DNA of 64,000 nucleotides from Desulfotomaculum nigrificans DSM 574 (GCF_000189755.2 NZ_KI912183.1:112266-176265), one strand, 5' to 3'. Shown: positions 1-9,316, numbered from the stretch's first letter. The notes: generated from the letters alone by a model not told the origin. Numbers and translations are program-made.

Positions 1-1059
1 TTTAATATTACCGAGCGTCGGGGCCTGCCCTTTGTGTTTAACCGTCTTAAGAAAAGAAAGCTGCTGGCCATTGGCAGTGTGGTATTTTTGGTTACCCTTT
101 ACATCCTGTCTTCCTTTGTCTGGTTTATTGATGTAACCGGCACTGACAAGCTGTCAAAGGCCGAAGTGCAAAGGATTGCTGCGGAAGCGGGATTAAAACG
201 TGGGGTACTCAAACAGCAACTGGATACTAAACTGGTGGAGAAAAATATCCGGGATAAAATCCCCGCCGTGGCTTGGGTAGGTGTTCGCGTAGAAGGTACC
301 AGAGTGGTAATTGAAATTGCCGAACGGAAGCTGGTGCCGGTGGAACCTAACAAGGGACCGGCCCATATAGTAGCCACCAAGGCCGGTCTGATTAAAGAGG
401 TACTGGTATTAAGGGGACAAGCGGCGGTAAAAGAAGGTGACACCGTTTTGCCGGGACAAATACTGATCAGCGGGGAGATAAAAGAAGAGGTTAAACCAGA
501 AGAAACCAACCAACCGCTGCCCGAGGGTCAGGAACCGCCTGAGCCTAAATATATCAGTCATTTTGTGCAGGCCAAGGGTATGGTCAGGGCCAGGGTTTGG
601 TACGAGGGTTACGGCGAATGCAGTTTAAGTGAAACCCGGGAGAAGTTCTCCGGACAGCAAAAGACCTCCGTCCGTATTAAATTTGGGTCCAAGGAAATAA
701 TCATATCAGGTCCTAAAGATTCTCCGTACCAGCACTTTGAGGTAAAGCAAATTGTTAAAGCACTGCCTAAATGGAGGAATATTGAAATCCCCGTCGAACT
801 AATTACTTTACAGTACCGTGAGAAGGTTATTGAGCGCATTAACCACGGTCCGTCAGGCGCCAAGCAAATTGCCGGGCAAAAGGCTTTGCAAGAAGCAAAG
901 GCCAAGCTGCCCAAAGATGCCAAAATAACTGAACAACGACTGGAAGAAGTTAAAACCGGCAGGCCGGAAGATCTGGTAAGAATAAAGGCTTTTGTGGAAA
1001 CTGTAGAGGATATTGGCGAAATGAAACCCTTCAAGCCAACCGAGGAGGAAAAGTATTGA
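1..1059 (+). CDS. yqfD: Sporulation protein YqfD, 5' truncated by the window edge
   Basis: The reading frame is open from base 1, and the residues before the GTG at 34 (ending RRGLPFVF) look like YqfD interior, so the gene starts outside the window. One membrane segment follows a basic KKRK stretch at about residues 10-30 after that GTG. A long soluble part follows with a conserved AWVGVRVEGTRVVIEIAER segment. YqfD is a membrane-anchored protein needed for efficient sporulation in Bacillus; its biochemical role is not settled. It leads the yqfD-phoH-pgpH-ybeY-dgkA run, which matches the Bacillus order. The 3' end overlaps the next start by 4 bp, indicating translational coupling. Confidence 0.88.
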   Translation, partial: FNITERRGLPFVFNRLKKRKLLAIGSVVFLVTLYILSSFVWFIDVTGTDKLSKAEVQRIAAEAGLKRGVLKQQLDTKLVEKNIRDKIPAVAWVGVRVEGTRVVIEIAERKLVPVEPNKGPAHIVATKAGLIKEVLVLRGQAAVKEGDTVLPGQILISGEIKEEVKPEETNQPLPEGQEPPEPKYISHFVQAKGMVRARVWYEGYGECSLSETREKFSGQQKTSVRIKFGSKEIIISGPKDSPYQHFEVKQIVKALPKWRNIEIPVELITLQYREKVIERINHGPSGAKQIAGQKALQEAKAKLPKDAKITEQRLEEVKTGRPEDLVRIKAFVETVEDIGEMKPFKPTEEEKY

Positions 1060-2018
1060 CCGAACGTACTGAAGCAAAGGTACAGATTGACGATATTGAA
1101 TCAGCAGCAGCAGTTTTTGGTAAACAGGATGAACATTTAAATTTTATCGAACAAAGCCTGGGTGTAAGGATAGTGGCCCGGGGCGATGAAATTACCATTA
1201 TAGGTCCACCGGAACAGGCGGAACAGGGTAAGCAGATCTTTGACCAGCTTATTGCTTTTTATAAGGCCGGCAATCATATCGGCCGGCACGAAATTAACTA
1301 TGCTTTAAGGTCCATCAAAGCAGGTGTCAAAAGCCCCTTAACGGATTTAGCCAAAGATGTGGTAATAGTTACTGCCCGGGGTAAACAGGTTAAACCAAAA
1401 ACCCTGGGGCAAAAGGAATATATTAAAAATATTAAAACCCACGATATTGTGTTTGCCATTGGACCGGCAGGTAGTGGTAAAACTTACCTGGCGGTGGCAA
1501 TGGCAGTTAACGCCCTGCGTAAAAAAGAAGTCAACCGCCTGATTTTAACCCGGCCGGCGGTGGAAGCAGGGGAAAAGCTGGGCTTTTTGCCGGGTGATCT
1601 GCAGGAGAAAATTGATCCTTACTTAAGGCCCTTATATGATAGCCTGTACGACATTTTAGGCCTTGATCATACGCAAAAATACCTGGAAAGAAATGTTATT
1701 GAAATTGCTCCGCTGGCCTACATGCGAGGGCGGACTTTGGAAGATTCCTTTATCATTTTAGACGAAGCCCAGAATACTACGCCGGAGCAAATGAAAATGT
1801 TCCTTACCAGATTGGGATTTGGCTCTAAAGCCATCATCACCGGTGATATTACCCAAATAGACCTGCCCAAGGGGCAGAGTTCCGGTTTGGTTGATGCCAA
1901 GCGGGTGTTAGAAGGGGTTAAAGGCATCGCCTTTCAATGGATGACCGGAGCAGATATCGTACGGCACCCTCTGGTAATGGAAATTATCCGGGCTTACGAA
2001 CAGCAGGCCGAACACTAA
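1056..2018 (+). CDS. phoH: PhoH-family ATPase (PhoL/YbeZ-like)
   Basis: A 320-residue protein starting at a TTG that overlaps the yqfD stop. The N-terminal third is a KH-like segment (about residues 15-75). The ATPase core has Walker A GPAGSGKT at about residue 136 and Walker B FIILDEAQN, followed by the conserved TGDITQIDLP motif. PhoH proteins are P-loop ATPases linked to RNA metabolism and usually sit next to ybeY, which is two genes downstream here. The length is typical of the family. No regulatory signal of its own is visible; it is probably read from a promoter upstream of yqfD. Confidence 0.93.
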   Translation: MTERTEAKVQIDDIESAAAVFGKQDEHLNFIEQSLGVRIVARGDEITIIGPPEQAEQGKQIFDQLIAFYKAGNHIGRHEINYALRSIKAGVKSPLTDLAKDVVIVTARGKQVKPKTLGQKEYIKNIKTHDIVFAIGPAGSGKTYLAVAMAVNALRKKEVNRLILTRPAVEAGEKLGFLPGDLQEKIDPYLRPLYDSLYDILGLDHTQKYLERNVIEIAPLAYMRGRTLEDSFIILDEAQNTTPEQMKMFLTRLGFGSKAIITGDITQIDLPKGQSSGLVDAKRVLEGVKGIAFQWMTGADIVRHPLVMEIIRAYEQQAEH

Positions 2019-2054
2019 AGTGAGTCTGGCTGTCAAACTCGGGGAGTGAAATTA

Positions 2055-4214
2055 ATGCTTTCATTACGCCAGCTAGGGGGAGGCCTGCTTAAAGGCCTTT
2101 CACTTTTATTTAATAACCCCAAATTTCGCCGCTACATGGCGGGAACTTTCTTTTTTATTGTGACCACCCTGTTGGTTTCCTTTGATTTTGTGCCACAAAA
2201 GGTAAATTTACAGGCAGGCCAAATATCTCCCACTACCATTTATGCCCCCCGGTCAGTGGTTTATGTTGACCAGGAAAAAACCGCTGAAGAGCGGCGTAAG
2301 GCAATGGAGAAGGTGCCGCGGGTGCCGGAGATAAACCCGGATGTGGCGGTGGCGGTACGCAACGACATAAACCAGGTGTTGGCAGATATTAAGGCTGTAC
2401 AAGTGAATAAAAATATGGATACGGCAGCCAAAATATCCCGTTTAAAGGCTTTAATTCCCTTTAGTCTGAGGGAAGATACTTTAAGCAGCCTGGCTGTGGG
2501 CAGTCCCGCCGACATTGATCAATTGGCCCAGGGTATCTTCAGTGTTTTAAATGAAACAATGGACCAGGGGGAAGGAATTACCACTGACCAACTGGCAGAG
2601 GCTAAAACCAAAGCCGTTAGTAAATTTGCCGCTCGACATTTTGCCGCGCCTTACAGAGAACTGGGAGAAGGTTTAATTAAGCATTTTCTTAGGGCTAATG
2701 CCTTTTTTGATGAGGAAAAATATCATATGCTGCAGCGGGAAGCAGCCGAGTCGGTGCCGCCGGTACGGGTGAATATTCAGTACCGGGAACGTATTATCTC
2801 CCAGGGTGATGTGGTAACAGCTGAACATATTGCTAAACTCCAGGCCTTGGGCTTGTCCAGACCGGAGCGTACCTTTGGCACCATGCTTGGTACTGCTCTG
2901 CTGGTGGCTTTACTGATGACGGTGGTTTTACTTTATACTTATATCAACCGTAGAGATATTTACCAAAACAGCCGTTACCTGAACTTAATTGGTATTATTG
3001 TGGTCATCGTCCTGATTGTGTCCCGGGGAGTTATGGCCATAAATATCAGCCATTGGCCGGAATTGGGAGCCCTGTTTGGTTATATGGCGCCGCTGGCTTC
3101 CGCAGGCATGCTGATCACCATTTTGTTGGATTCCCGGCTGGCCTTGCTGGTGGTGATTAACCTGGCCCTGCTGTTAGGGGTCATGTCGGGAAACCAGTTT
3201 CATTTCGGTCTGGTATCCTTTGTGGGAGGAGTAAGCGGCGTATTCAGTGTTTCTAAATTAAGCCAGCGGGGCGACCTGGTGCGGGCGGGTATTTATGTTG
3301 GTGCCACCAACGTGGTGATTATAGCTGTGGTGGGGTTAATTACCAATGTTCCCTGGTACCTGTTAATTACTTCTTCCCTGGCTCTGGGTATCGCCAACGG
3401 TCTTTTGTCTTCAATTCTCACCAATGGTGCGCTGCCTTATTTGGAGACAAGCTTTGGCATTACTTCAACGGTAAAATTATTGGAACTGTCCAACCCCAAT
3501 AACCCTTTGTTAAAAAAGCTGTTAACCGAAGCGCCGGGCAGTTATCACCACAGTATCCTGGTGGGCAACCTGGCGGAGGCCGCTGCCGAGTCGGTGGGAG
3601 CGGAGCCGCTGCTGGTACGGGTGGGGGCTTACTATCACGATATTGGCAAGATCAAGCGTCCTTACTTCTTTATTGAAAACCAACTGGGTGGTGATAACCC
3701 CCATGATAAAATTGCCCCTTCCCTAAGCACCCTGATTCTTACTTCCCACGTTAAGGATGGGGTGGAACTGGCCAGGGAACATAAACTGCCGCAGCCCATC
3801 ATTGATATTATTGAGCAGCACCACGGCAAGAGCTTGGTCAGCTATTTCTACCATAAGGCTTTGGAAGGGGATCGGACCGAAACCGTCAATGAGGAAGATT
3901 TCCGTTACGAAGGACCCAAACCCAGAACCAAGGAAGCGGCCATTGTGATGCTGGCCGATAATATTGAGGCGGCTGTTCGTTCATTGCAGAACCCCACCGT
4001 CGGCCGGGTGGAAGGTCTGGTCAGAAAGATTATCAAAGACCGGCTGATGGACGGTCAATTAGATGAGTGTAACTTAACATTTAAAGATTTAGATGCCATT
4101 GCCAACAGTTTTGTGCGGGTACTTTCCGGCATCTTTCACAACCGGATTGAGTATCCGGATATGAAACAAGAGATGGAAAGGAGAAAAAACCGTTATGCCG
4201 GTTCTCGTAAGTAA
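2055..4214 (+). CDS. pgpH: 7TM-HD phosphohydrolase, cyclic-di-AMP phosphodiesterase PgpH family
   Basis: A 719-residue membrane protein (YqfF in Bacillus). ATG 2055 is preferred over GTG 2046 because a GGGGAG Shine-Dalgarno lies 8 bases upstream of it. Order: N-terminal membrane anchor, an extracellular HD-related domain of about 230 residues, seven transmembrane segments (about residues 275-470), then a cytoplasmic HD domain with the metal motif YYHDIGKIKRPYF and a second His pair in EQHHG. PgpH enzymes hydrolyse the second messenger c-di-AMP. The 3' end overlaps ybeY by 20 bp, so the two are probably co-translated. Confidence 0.93.
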   Translation: MLSLRQLGGGLLKGLSLLFNNPKFRRYMAGTFFFIVTTLLVSFDFVPQKVNLQAGQISPTTIYAPRSVVYVDQEKTAEERRKAMEKVPRVPEINPDVAVAVRNDINQVLADIKAVQVNKNMDTAAKISRLKALIPFSLREDTLSSLAVGSPADIDQLAQGIFSVLNETMDQGEGITTDQLAEAKTKAVSKFAARHFAAPYRELGEGLIKHFLRANAFFDEEKYHMLQREAAESVPPVRVNIQYRERIISQGDVVTAEHIAKLQALGLSRPERTFGTMLGTALLVALLMTVVLLYTYINRRDIYQNSRYLNLIGIIVVIVLIVSRGVMAINISHWPELGALFGYMAPLASAGMLITILLDSRLALLVVINLALLLGVMSGNQFHFGLVSFVGGVSGVFSVSKLSQRGDLVRAGIYVGATNVVIIAVVGLITNVPWYLLITSSLALGIANGLLSSILTNGALPYLETSFGITSTVKLLELSNPNNPLLKKLLTEAPGSYHHSILVGNLAEAAAESVGAEPLLVRVGAYYHDIGKIKRPYFFIENQLGGDNPHDKIAPSLSTLILTSHVKDGVELAREHKLPQPIIDIIEQHHGKSLVSYFYHKALEGDRTETVNEEDFRYEGPKPRTKEAAIVMLADNIEAAVRSLQNPTVGRVEGLVRKIIKDRLMDGQLDECNLTFKDLDAIANSFVRVLSGIFHNRIEYPDMKQEMERRKNRYAGSRK

Positions 4215-4656
4215 TCTCCAGGAAGAAATACCAGTTGAAGATAATTTATACCAGCTAGTGGAAGCAGTGGTGATGGAGAGCCTGAAGGCAGAGGGTTATT
4301 CCACCGAGGCCGAAGTGGGGCTAATCTTTGTGGATGACGGGTATATCCAAAGTTTAAATGCGGAATATCGAGGTATAGATAAGCCCACTGATGTTTTGTC
4401 CTTTGCTATGCATGAAGGTGAACCCATGCCCGAGGAAGAAGAAGCAGAGGATCTGCTGGGAGATATTGTCATTTCCCTGCCCACCGCCCTGCGCCAGTCC
4501 AAGGAATATGGCCATAGTTTTGAGCGGGAAGTGGCTTTTTTAACCGCCCACGGAGCACTGCATCTGTTGGGTTATGACCACCAAACTGAAGCAGAAAGAC
4601 AGGTTATGCGGGAAAAAGAGGAGGCTATTCTGGGCCGCCTTAACATTACCAGGTGA
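4195..4656 (+). CDS. ybeY: Endoribonuclease YbeY, rRNA maturation factor
   Basis: A 153-residue protein with the diagnostic zinc-binding motif HGALHLLGYDH (three His) near the C-terminus and the family motif TDVLSFAM in the middle. YbeY is a metal-dependent single-strand endoribonuclease involved in 16S rRNA 3' processing and ribosome quality control. ATG 4195 has a good GGAAAGGAG site about 12 bases upstream, inside the end of pgpH. Its stop overlaps the dgkA GTG start by 4 bp. Confidence 0.95.
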   Translation: MPVLVSNLQEEIPVEDNLYQLVEAVVMESLKAEGYSTEAEVGLIFVDDGYIQSLNAEYRGIDKPTDVLSFAMHEGEPMPEEEEAEDLLGDIVISLPTALRQSKEYGHSFEREVAFLTAHGALHLLGYDHQTEAERQVMREKEEAILGRLNITR

Positions 4657-5018
4657 TTATTTTGGTCGTTAAAGGTTTCCTAAATAGTTTTCGTTACGCC
4701 CTGGCGGGCATAGTATGCGTGTTTCGGACCCAAAGGAATATGAAGGTTCACTGCGTTGCGGCAACACTGGCCGTAACGGTGGGCCTTTTTTTGCGTTTAT
4801 CGTCTTCCGAGTGGGTGGATATAGTATTATCTATTTTCTTTGTTCTAGCCGCCGAAGCCATTAACACCGCCGTAGAAGCAGCGGTAAATTTATGTACCAC
4901 AGAAAAACACCCCTGGGCCAAAGTGGCCAAGGACTGTGCGGCCGGAGCAGTGCTGCTGGCGGCAGTAAATTCAGTGATAGTAGCGGTGCTGGTGTTTGGA
5001 AAGAGGATACTTTCTTAA
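4653..5018 (+). CDS. dgkA: Diacylglycerol/undecaprenol kinase family protein
   Basis: A 121-residue membrane protein with three predicted helices and the family signature AAEAINTAVEAAVNL (active-site Glu and Asn). In Gram-positives this family usually phosphorylates undecaprenol, feeding the lipid carrier pool for wall synthesis, rather than diacylglycerol. The GTG start overlaps the ybeY stop. The position between ybeY and cdd matches other Firmicutes. The family call is firm; substrate choice is inferred from known Gram-positive homologues. Confidence 0.9.
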   Translation: MIILVVKGFLNSFRYALAGIVCVFRTQRNMKVHCVAATLAVTVGLFLRLSSSEWVDIVLSIFFVLAAEAINTAVEAAVNLCTTEKHPWAKVAKDCAAGAVLLAAVNSVIVAVLVFGKRILS

Positions 5019-5033
5019 GGGCAGGACTTTAGG

Positions 5034-5146
5034 GGTCTGGCTTTTCGCTATTCGCCGTTCGCTGTTCTCCTTTAGACTTGCTGGTCAGGTCTTTAGGGTC
5101 ATGTTGTTAGCGCGAAAAGCGAAAAGCTGATAGCGAAAAGCAGACC
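5034..5146. repeat. Long imperfect inverted-repeat element upstream of cdd
   Basis: The left arm begins GGTCTGGCTTTTCGCTATTC and the right arm, on the other strand, reads GGTCTGCTTTTCGCTATC. Both arms are made of reiterated short CGCTATTCGC/CGCTTTTCGC words. It lies in the 160-bp gap between dgkA and cdd and codes for nothing. The 3' flank carries AAATACCCC, also found in reverse near a second element after cdd. Confidence 0.7.
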
Positions 5147-5178
5147 AAAGAGAAATACCCCACAGAGGAGGCGTTTAA

Positions 5179-5589
5179 ATGACTATATCGGCGGAGAAAC
5201 TTATAAATATGGCTCTGCAGGCCAGAGAGAAGGCCTATGTGCCCTACTCAAAATTTAAAGTAGGGGCTGCCCTGTTAACCAGGGAAGGTCAGGTTTTTAC
5301 CGGCTGCAATGTGGAAAATGCTTCTTATGGCCTTACCTGCTGCGCTGAGCGAACTGCTATTTTTAAGGCTGTTTCAGAGGGATATAAAGATTTCGACGCC
5401 ATTGCCATAGTGGCCGATGTCCCAGGATACTGCAGCCCTTGCGGTGCCTGCCGCCAGGTGTTGGCCGAATTTGGCGGGCAAATAAAAGTACACATGGGCA
5501 ATTTGCAAGGCAATTACCGCACCACCACGGTGGCGGAACTGCTGCCAGGTTATTTTAAAGGGGAAGACATGCTCGAGAGTCGGGGTTAA
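5179..5589 (+). CDS. cdd: Cytidine deaminase
   Basis: A 136-residue homotetrameric-type cytidine deaminase. The zinc and catalytic motifs are visible: CNVENASYG followed by TCCAERTAI (catalytic Cys-Ala-Glu) and PCGACRQ (two zinc Cys). It converts cytidine and deoxycytidine to uridine and deoxyuridine for pyrimidine salvage. ATG 5179 has AGAGGAGG about 9 bases upstream. The position between dgkA and era is the standard Firmicutes arrangement, but here inverted-repeat elements on both sides separate it from its neighbours. Confidence 0.96.
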   Translation: MTISAEKLINMALQAREKAYVPYSKFKVGAALLTREGQVFTGCNVENASYGLTCCAERTAIFKAVSEGYKDFDAIAIVADVPGYCSPCGACRQVLAEFGGQIKVHMGNLQGNYRTTTVAELLPGYFKGEDMLESRG

Positions 5590-5609
5590 TGCTTAGGGTA
5601 ATCCTTACG

Positions 5610-5810
5610 GGTCTAGCTGTTAGCTATTGGCTATTAGCTTTTGGCTTCGTGGTATTTCCCACGGGTCTTGTTTTATACTGTATTACTTTGGGTCAAGCGT
5701 CATAAACCCCAAAGTAATACTATTAATTCTAACAGCTAATGGCTAACAGCTAACAGCAGGACCCAAAAGAAATACCCTTAAGTCTAACAGCTGACCCCAA
5801 AGGAATACCA
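5610..5810. repeat. Second inverted-repeat element, between cdd and era
   Basis: A 13-bp perfect inverted repeat (GTATTACTTTGGG at 5680-5692 against 5708-5720) lies at the centre. It is flanked by longer imperfect arms built from AGCTGTTAGC/GCTATTAGC words (5615-5640 against 5730-5757) and by outer GGTATTTC...GGGTC words in both orientations. No reading frame. The style matches the element upstream of cdd, although the reiterated core word differs. Confidence 0.7.
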
Positions 5811-5832
5811 GTTAGCAAGAAGGAGGATTTCC

Positions 5833-6741
5833 ATGTTTAATACCCCGGAAGGATATCGTTCGGGTTTTGTGGCCCTGGTGGGGCGTCCTAACGTTGGTAA
5901 ATCAACACTGTTAAATAAACTGGTGGGCCAAAAGGTGGCCATTATGTCGGATAAACCCCAGACCACCAGGCATAAAATACACTCCGTCTTGAGTAGAAAC
6001 GATGCTCAAATTGTTTTCTTAGATACCCCCGGTATTCATAAGCCCAGGCATAAGCTGGGGGAATACATGGTTGACGTAGCCCTGGGTGCCCTTAAAGAAG
6101 TGGATGTGGTGTTGTTTTTAGTGGAGGCCACCGGACCACCGGGCGCCGGTGACCGCTATATTGCCGAACAACTTAAAGAGATCAAAACGCCGGTCTTTTT
6201 ATTAATCAATAAGGTGGACCTGGTCAAAAAGGAAGAGGTATTGGAGCGAATTGTTAGCTATAAGGACCTGTTAGATTTTGCCGAGGTGGTGCCGGTTTCC
6301 GCCCTGGCGGGAGAAAATGTGGACAGGTTAGTGGATACTATTGTGCAGTACCTGCCCGAGGGACCCCAGTATTATCCTGCGGATATGGTTACCGACCGGC
6401 CGGAGCGGTTTATTATGGCTGAGATTATCCGGGAAAAAGTATTACATTTGACCAGCGAAGAAGTACCGCACTCGGTGGCAGTGGTGGTGGAACAAATCCA
6501 GGCCAGATCCAATGGTGTGGTGGCTGTGCATGCCGTTATTTATACCGAACGGGAGTCCCAAAAGGCTATCTTAATTGGCAAAGGCGGCAACATGTTGAAG
6601 GAAGTAGGACGCCGGGCCAGACAAGAAATAGAAAACCTGTTGGGTTCCAAAGTTTATTTGGAACTGTGGGTTAAAGTGAAAAAGGACTGGCGCAATAAAA
6701 TGGCTGATCTAAGGAACTTTGGTTTCATGGAAGAAGAGTAG
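5833..6741 (+). CDS. era: GTPase Era
   Basis: A 302-residue GTPase with a G1 loop GRPNVGKST, switch region KPQTTRHK, G3 DTPGIHKPRH, G4 NKVDL and G5 SALAG, then a C-terminal KH domain with IGKGGNMLKEVGRRARQ. Era binds the 3' end of 16S rRNA and assists 30S maturation. It works in the same process as YbeY, encoded a few genes upstream. ATG 5833 has a good AGAAGGAGG site. It follows the repeat element, so it may have its own promoter there. Confidence 0.97.
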   Translation: MFNTPEGYRSGFVALVGRPNVGKSTLLNKLVGQKVAIMSDKPQTTRHKIHSVLSRNDAQIVFLDTPGIHKPRHKLGEYMVDVALGALKEVDVVLFLVEATGPPGAGDRYIAEQLKEIKTPVFLLINKVDLVKKEEVLERIVSYKDLLDFAEVVPVSALAGENVDRLVDTIVQYLPEGPQYYPADMVTDRPERFIMAEIIREKVLHLTSEEVPHSVAVVVEQIQARSNGVVAVHAVIYTERESQKAILIGKGGNMLKEVGRRARQEIENLLGSKVYLELWVKVKKDWRNKMADLRNFGFMEEE

Positions 6742-6839
6742 TTACCGTAAAAAACAGGACTATAGACCTATATATGCCACCCTCAAAAAAAAGGTAAATT
6801 GACCGTAAATAATAACAAAAGCAAAGGAGGAGTGGTATT

Positions 6840-7964
6840 ATGGGTAAGCTTAGAGCGGTTTTAATAACAACTGCATTGGTGAGTAGTTTATTAGTGGGGG
6901 GTGCAGCGGCTGACGCCAAGGGGCATAGCGGTGGAAACAGCGGGCACGGTAGCTCTGGCAGCAGCCCAAGTAGTTCGCAATCCAGCAGCTATTTTAACGG
7001 CAACTCCCAGGCAGGGATAAAGGAAACAGCCAAAGATACGGTACAGGCCAAGAAGCAAGATCAAACCAGAGTTCAAGATAAAATCAAATTACAAAACCAA
7101 ACCAAAATAAAAGCTAAGCAGGAGGTCAAAACCAGGGCCAGGGTAGAGGCTAAATACTTTAAGGATACTGAAAAGCACTGGGCCGCAGCAGCCATTCAAC
7201 GATTACAGATGCAGGGCATTGTATCCGGTTTCCCCGATGGTGAATTTCACCCCGATGATCCAGTCACCCAGGCCCAAGTCATTGCCATGGTAATGGGTGC
7301 TTTTGATACCGAGGATGATCAGATTACTTCCGAGGAGAACACCCAAAATACCAATAATGAACAAAATACCGACTTGGATCAGCAAAACGGTGAGGGTGCC
7401 ACCGGTGAAAACAATACCGGGGATGAACTCAGTGATGTACCCGATTGGGCTAAGGGATCAGTGCAGAAGGCTTTGCAGAAAGGTATTCTTACCCGTAACA
7501 TGAACCGTTTTCACTCCCAGGTTCAGGCCAGTCGGGTCCAGTCTATGGTATGGGTGGCTAAAGCCCTGGGCTTAGAGCCTGTGGATACCTCTGATATCCC
7601 CTTTAAAGACGGTGTTTTAGTTGCCCCGGAAGATATTGGTTATGTGATGGCCCTCTACAACGAAGGAATAATCAAAGGTGGCCCCGGCGGGTTATTAAAC
7701 CCCAATAGCTCCATCACCCGGGCCCAAATCGCCGCTATTATTGACCGGGTTTTAAATCAGCAATCAGAAGAACAGGATCAAAACAACGATAATCAGCAGG
7801 GCTCAAACAACACTGATCAGCAGGACTCAACTGAAACCTCAGGTACCACCACCAATAGTACAACAAGCGAGATAACCGGTACTGATACTTCTACCACCAC
7901 TGATAGCACTAACAGTACTGCTACTACCGGTTCCGAAACAAATGCTGACACCACTGCCAATTAA
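6840..7964 (+). CDS. Secreted S-layer homology (SLH) domain protein with Thr/Ser/Asn-rich tail
   Basis: A 374-residue protein with an N-terminal signal peptide (basic start, hydrophobic core, cleavage probably near AAADAKG). A Ser/Gly-rich linker and a Lys/Gln-rich, probably helical stretch follow. SLH modules: one at about residues 103-150 (AAIQRLQMQGIVSGFPDGEF), a partial second around 200-245 (VPDWAKGSVQKALQKGI) and a third around 255-305. The last 65 residues are almost only Thr, Ser, Asn, Asp and Gln. SLH domains anchor proteins to secondary wall polymers, so a surface role is inferred. It is not part of the usual era-recO order. Start ATG 6840 has AAAGGAGGAG upstream. Confidence 0.85.
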   Translation: MGKLRAVLITTALVSSLLVGGAAADAKGHSGGNSGHGSSGSSPSSSQSSSYFNGNSQAGIKETAKDTVQAKKQDQTRVQDKIKLQNQTKIKAKQEVKTRARVEAKYFKDTEKHWAAAAIQRLQMQGIVSGFPDGEFHPDDPVTQAQVIAMVMGAFDTEDDQITSEENTQNTNNEQNTDLDQQNGEGATGENNTGDELSDVPDWAKGSVQKALQKGILTRNMNRFHSQVQASRVQSMVWVAKALGLEPVDTSDIPFKDGVLVAPEDIGYVMALYNEGIIKGGPGGLLNPNSSITRAQIAAIIDRVLNQQSEEQDQNNDNQQGSNNTDQQDSTETSGTTTNSTTSEITGTDTSTTTDSTNSTATTGSETNADTTAN

Positions 7965-7971
7965 ACGAAAA

Positions 7972-8004
7972 GCCACGCCACAATAAGGCGTGGCCATATT
8001 TTTG
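7972..8004. terminator. Bidirectional intrinsic terminator between convergent genes
   Basis: An 8-bp perfect stem, GCCACGCC (7972-7979) against GGCGTGGC (7987-7994), with a 7-nt loop and T-rich sequence after it (TATTTTTGTTT). It lies between the SLH gene and the convergent rubrerythrin gene; A-rich sequence on the left can serve the minus strand. Confidence 0.85.
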
Positions 8005-8005
8005 T

Positions 8006-8425
8006 TTAAGAAAAATACCGATCCAAAATGCCTTTCAGAGCCCTGGCGTGACGGGCTTCATCTTTAGCAGCTTCATCGAAGAAGTCATGGGCCTCATCGA
8101 TATTGTTTTCCTTGGCCAGTACAGCTGCTTCCCGTTTACCTTTGTTGGACATAGTTTCCCCGGTAATGGCCTTTTGCAGGTTTTCTTTAGTGCTGGTGGA
8201 TATTTCACCGTTTAATTCAGCAAAGCGGGCAGCATGCCAGGCTTCTTCCATAGCAATGGTCTTGATAACCTCAGCCACTTCCGGATAACCTTCCCGCTGG
8301 GCCTGTCTGGCCACAGCCAGGTACCAACCAACTTCAGCATTTTCACCTTTAAAATTTTTGTCCACATGTTCTTCAACTACTGTACCCTTGGTCACTCCAA
8401 ACTTAACCTCGGTAGCAAAATCCAT
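8006..8425 (-). CDS. Rubrerythrin-like ferritin-fold protein without rubredoxin domain
   Basis: A 139-residue four-helix diiron protein. Ferritin-type ligands are visible as E-x-x-H style motifs: [14 protein letters not shown] and [16 protein letters not shown], plus Glu in the first and third helices. The C-terminal rubredoxin iron site (paired CxxC) is absent, so it is the short rubrerythrin form. Such proteins detoxify peroxide in anaerobes; the electron donor cannot be told from sequence. Start ATG 8425 has AAGGAGGAATTTAA upstream on the minus strand. It is divergent from recO. Confidence 0.88.
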   Translation of the reverse strand: MDFATEVKFGVTKGTVVEEHVDKNFKGENAEVGWYLAVARQAQREGYPEVAEVIKTIAMEEAWHAARFAELNGEISTSTKENLQKAITGETMSNKGKREAAVLAKENNIDEAHDFFDEAAKDEARHARALKGILDRYFS

Positions 8426-8517
8426 TTAAATTCCTCCTTGTTAAGTAGTTCAGCTTTATTTTGTCCCAAAAAATATTTTTATTTACTATCCGGTAATAAA
8501 AGTGATAAAACTTAAAT

Positions 8518-9288
8518 ATGAAAACATATAAATTAGACGCCATAATTTTAAAATCCCGAGACATGCGGGAAGCCGATAAAATTTTGACTTTATACTCCAT
8601 CCAGCAGGGCAAACAAAGGGTGGTGGCCCACGGGGCAGCTAAACCAAAGAGCCGTAAAAGGGGAGCGGTGCAGCCCTTTTGCTATTCTTCATTGATGCTG
8701 CACCGGGGCAAAGAGTTAGACTCGGTGAGCCAGGCTGAACTTAAGGAATCCTTTCCGGAATTGAGAACCGACCTTGACCGGTTGGCCGGGGCGGCTTATA
8801 TGGCGGAACTGGCTGATGGATTCTTAGGGGAAGGGGAGCCTAACCAGGCTATTTTTGGCCTACTGCTGGCCACCCTGCACCTGATGGCTAAAGGAGATAC
8901 CCAATTGGCGTTGCGAGCCTTTGAGGCTAAACTGATGTGGTTAACCGGATTTAAACCTGAGTTGGACCATTGTACTGGCTGCGGCCAATCCCTGACCGGA
9001 ACAAAGGTCAGATTTGGCCTTCGGCATGGTGGATTACTTTGTCCGGACTGTGCCGCTCGGGAAAGCCAAACAGAAATTTTTAGCCGTGGTACCGTGGAAG
9101 TTCTTAAAACCATTTATCGCTGGGAACTGTTAAAATTACATCAATTAAGGGTGCCGGAAGCTTTAAGACAGGAACTAAGCCGCCTGCTCCGGTCATATAT
9201 TGAATATCATTTGGAAAGAAGACTTAAAACTGCTGAATTTATGGATAGACTGTATAAAAATAACCCCGGCGGGGGTACAAATATATAG
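8518..9288 (+). CDS. recO: DNA repair protein RecO
   Basis: A 256-residue protein with the typical N-terminal OB fold (TYKLDAIILKSRDMREADKI) and a mid-protein zinc site CTGCGQ...CPDC. RecO helps RecR load RecA on SSB-coated single-strand DNA in gap repair. The order era-recO is conserved in Firmicutes. ATG 8518 has no strong Shine-Dalgarno in front, but the N-terminal sequence matches the family exactly, so the start is likely right. Confidence 0.94.
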   Translation: MKTYKLDAIILKSRDMREADKILTLYSIQQGKQRVVAHGAAKPKSRKRGAVQPFCYSSLMLHRGKELDSVSQAELKESFPELRTDLDRLAGAAYMAELADGFLGEGEPNQAIFGLLLATLHLMAKGDTQLALRAFEAKLMWLTGFKPELDHCTGCGQSLTGTKVRFGLRHGGLLCPDCAARESQTEIFSRGTVEVLKTIYRWELLKLHQLRVPEALRQELSRLLRSYIEYHLERRLKTAEFMDRLYKNNPGGGTNI

Positions 9289-9316
9289 AACATATGATAT
9301 TAAAGGGGGAGTACCC

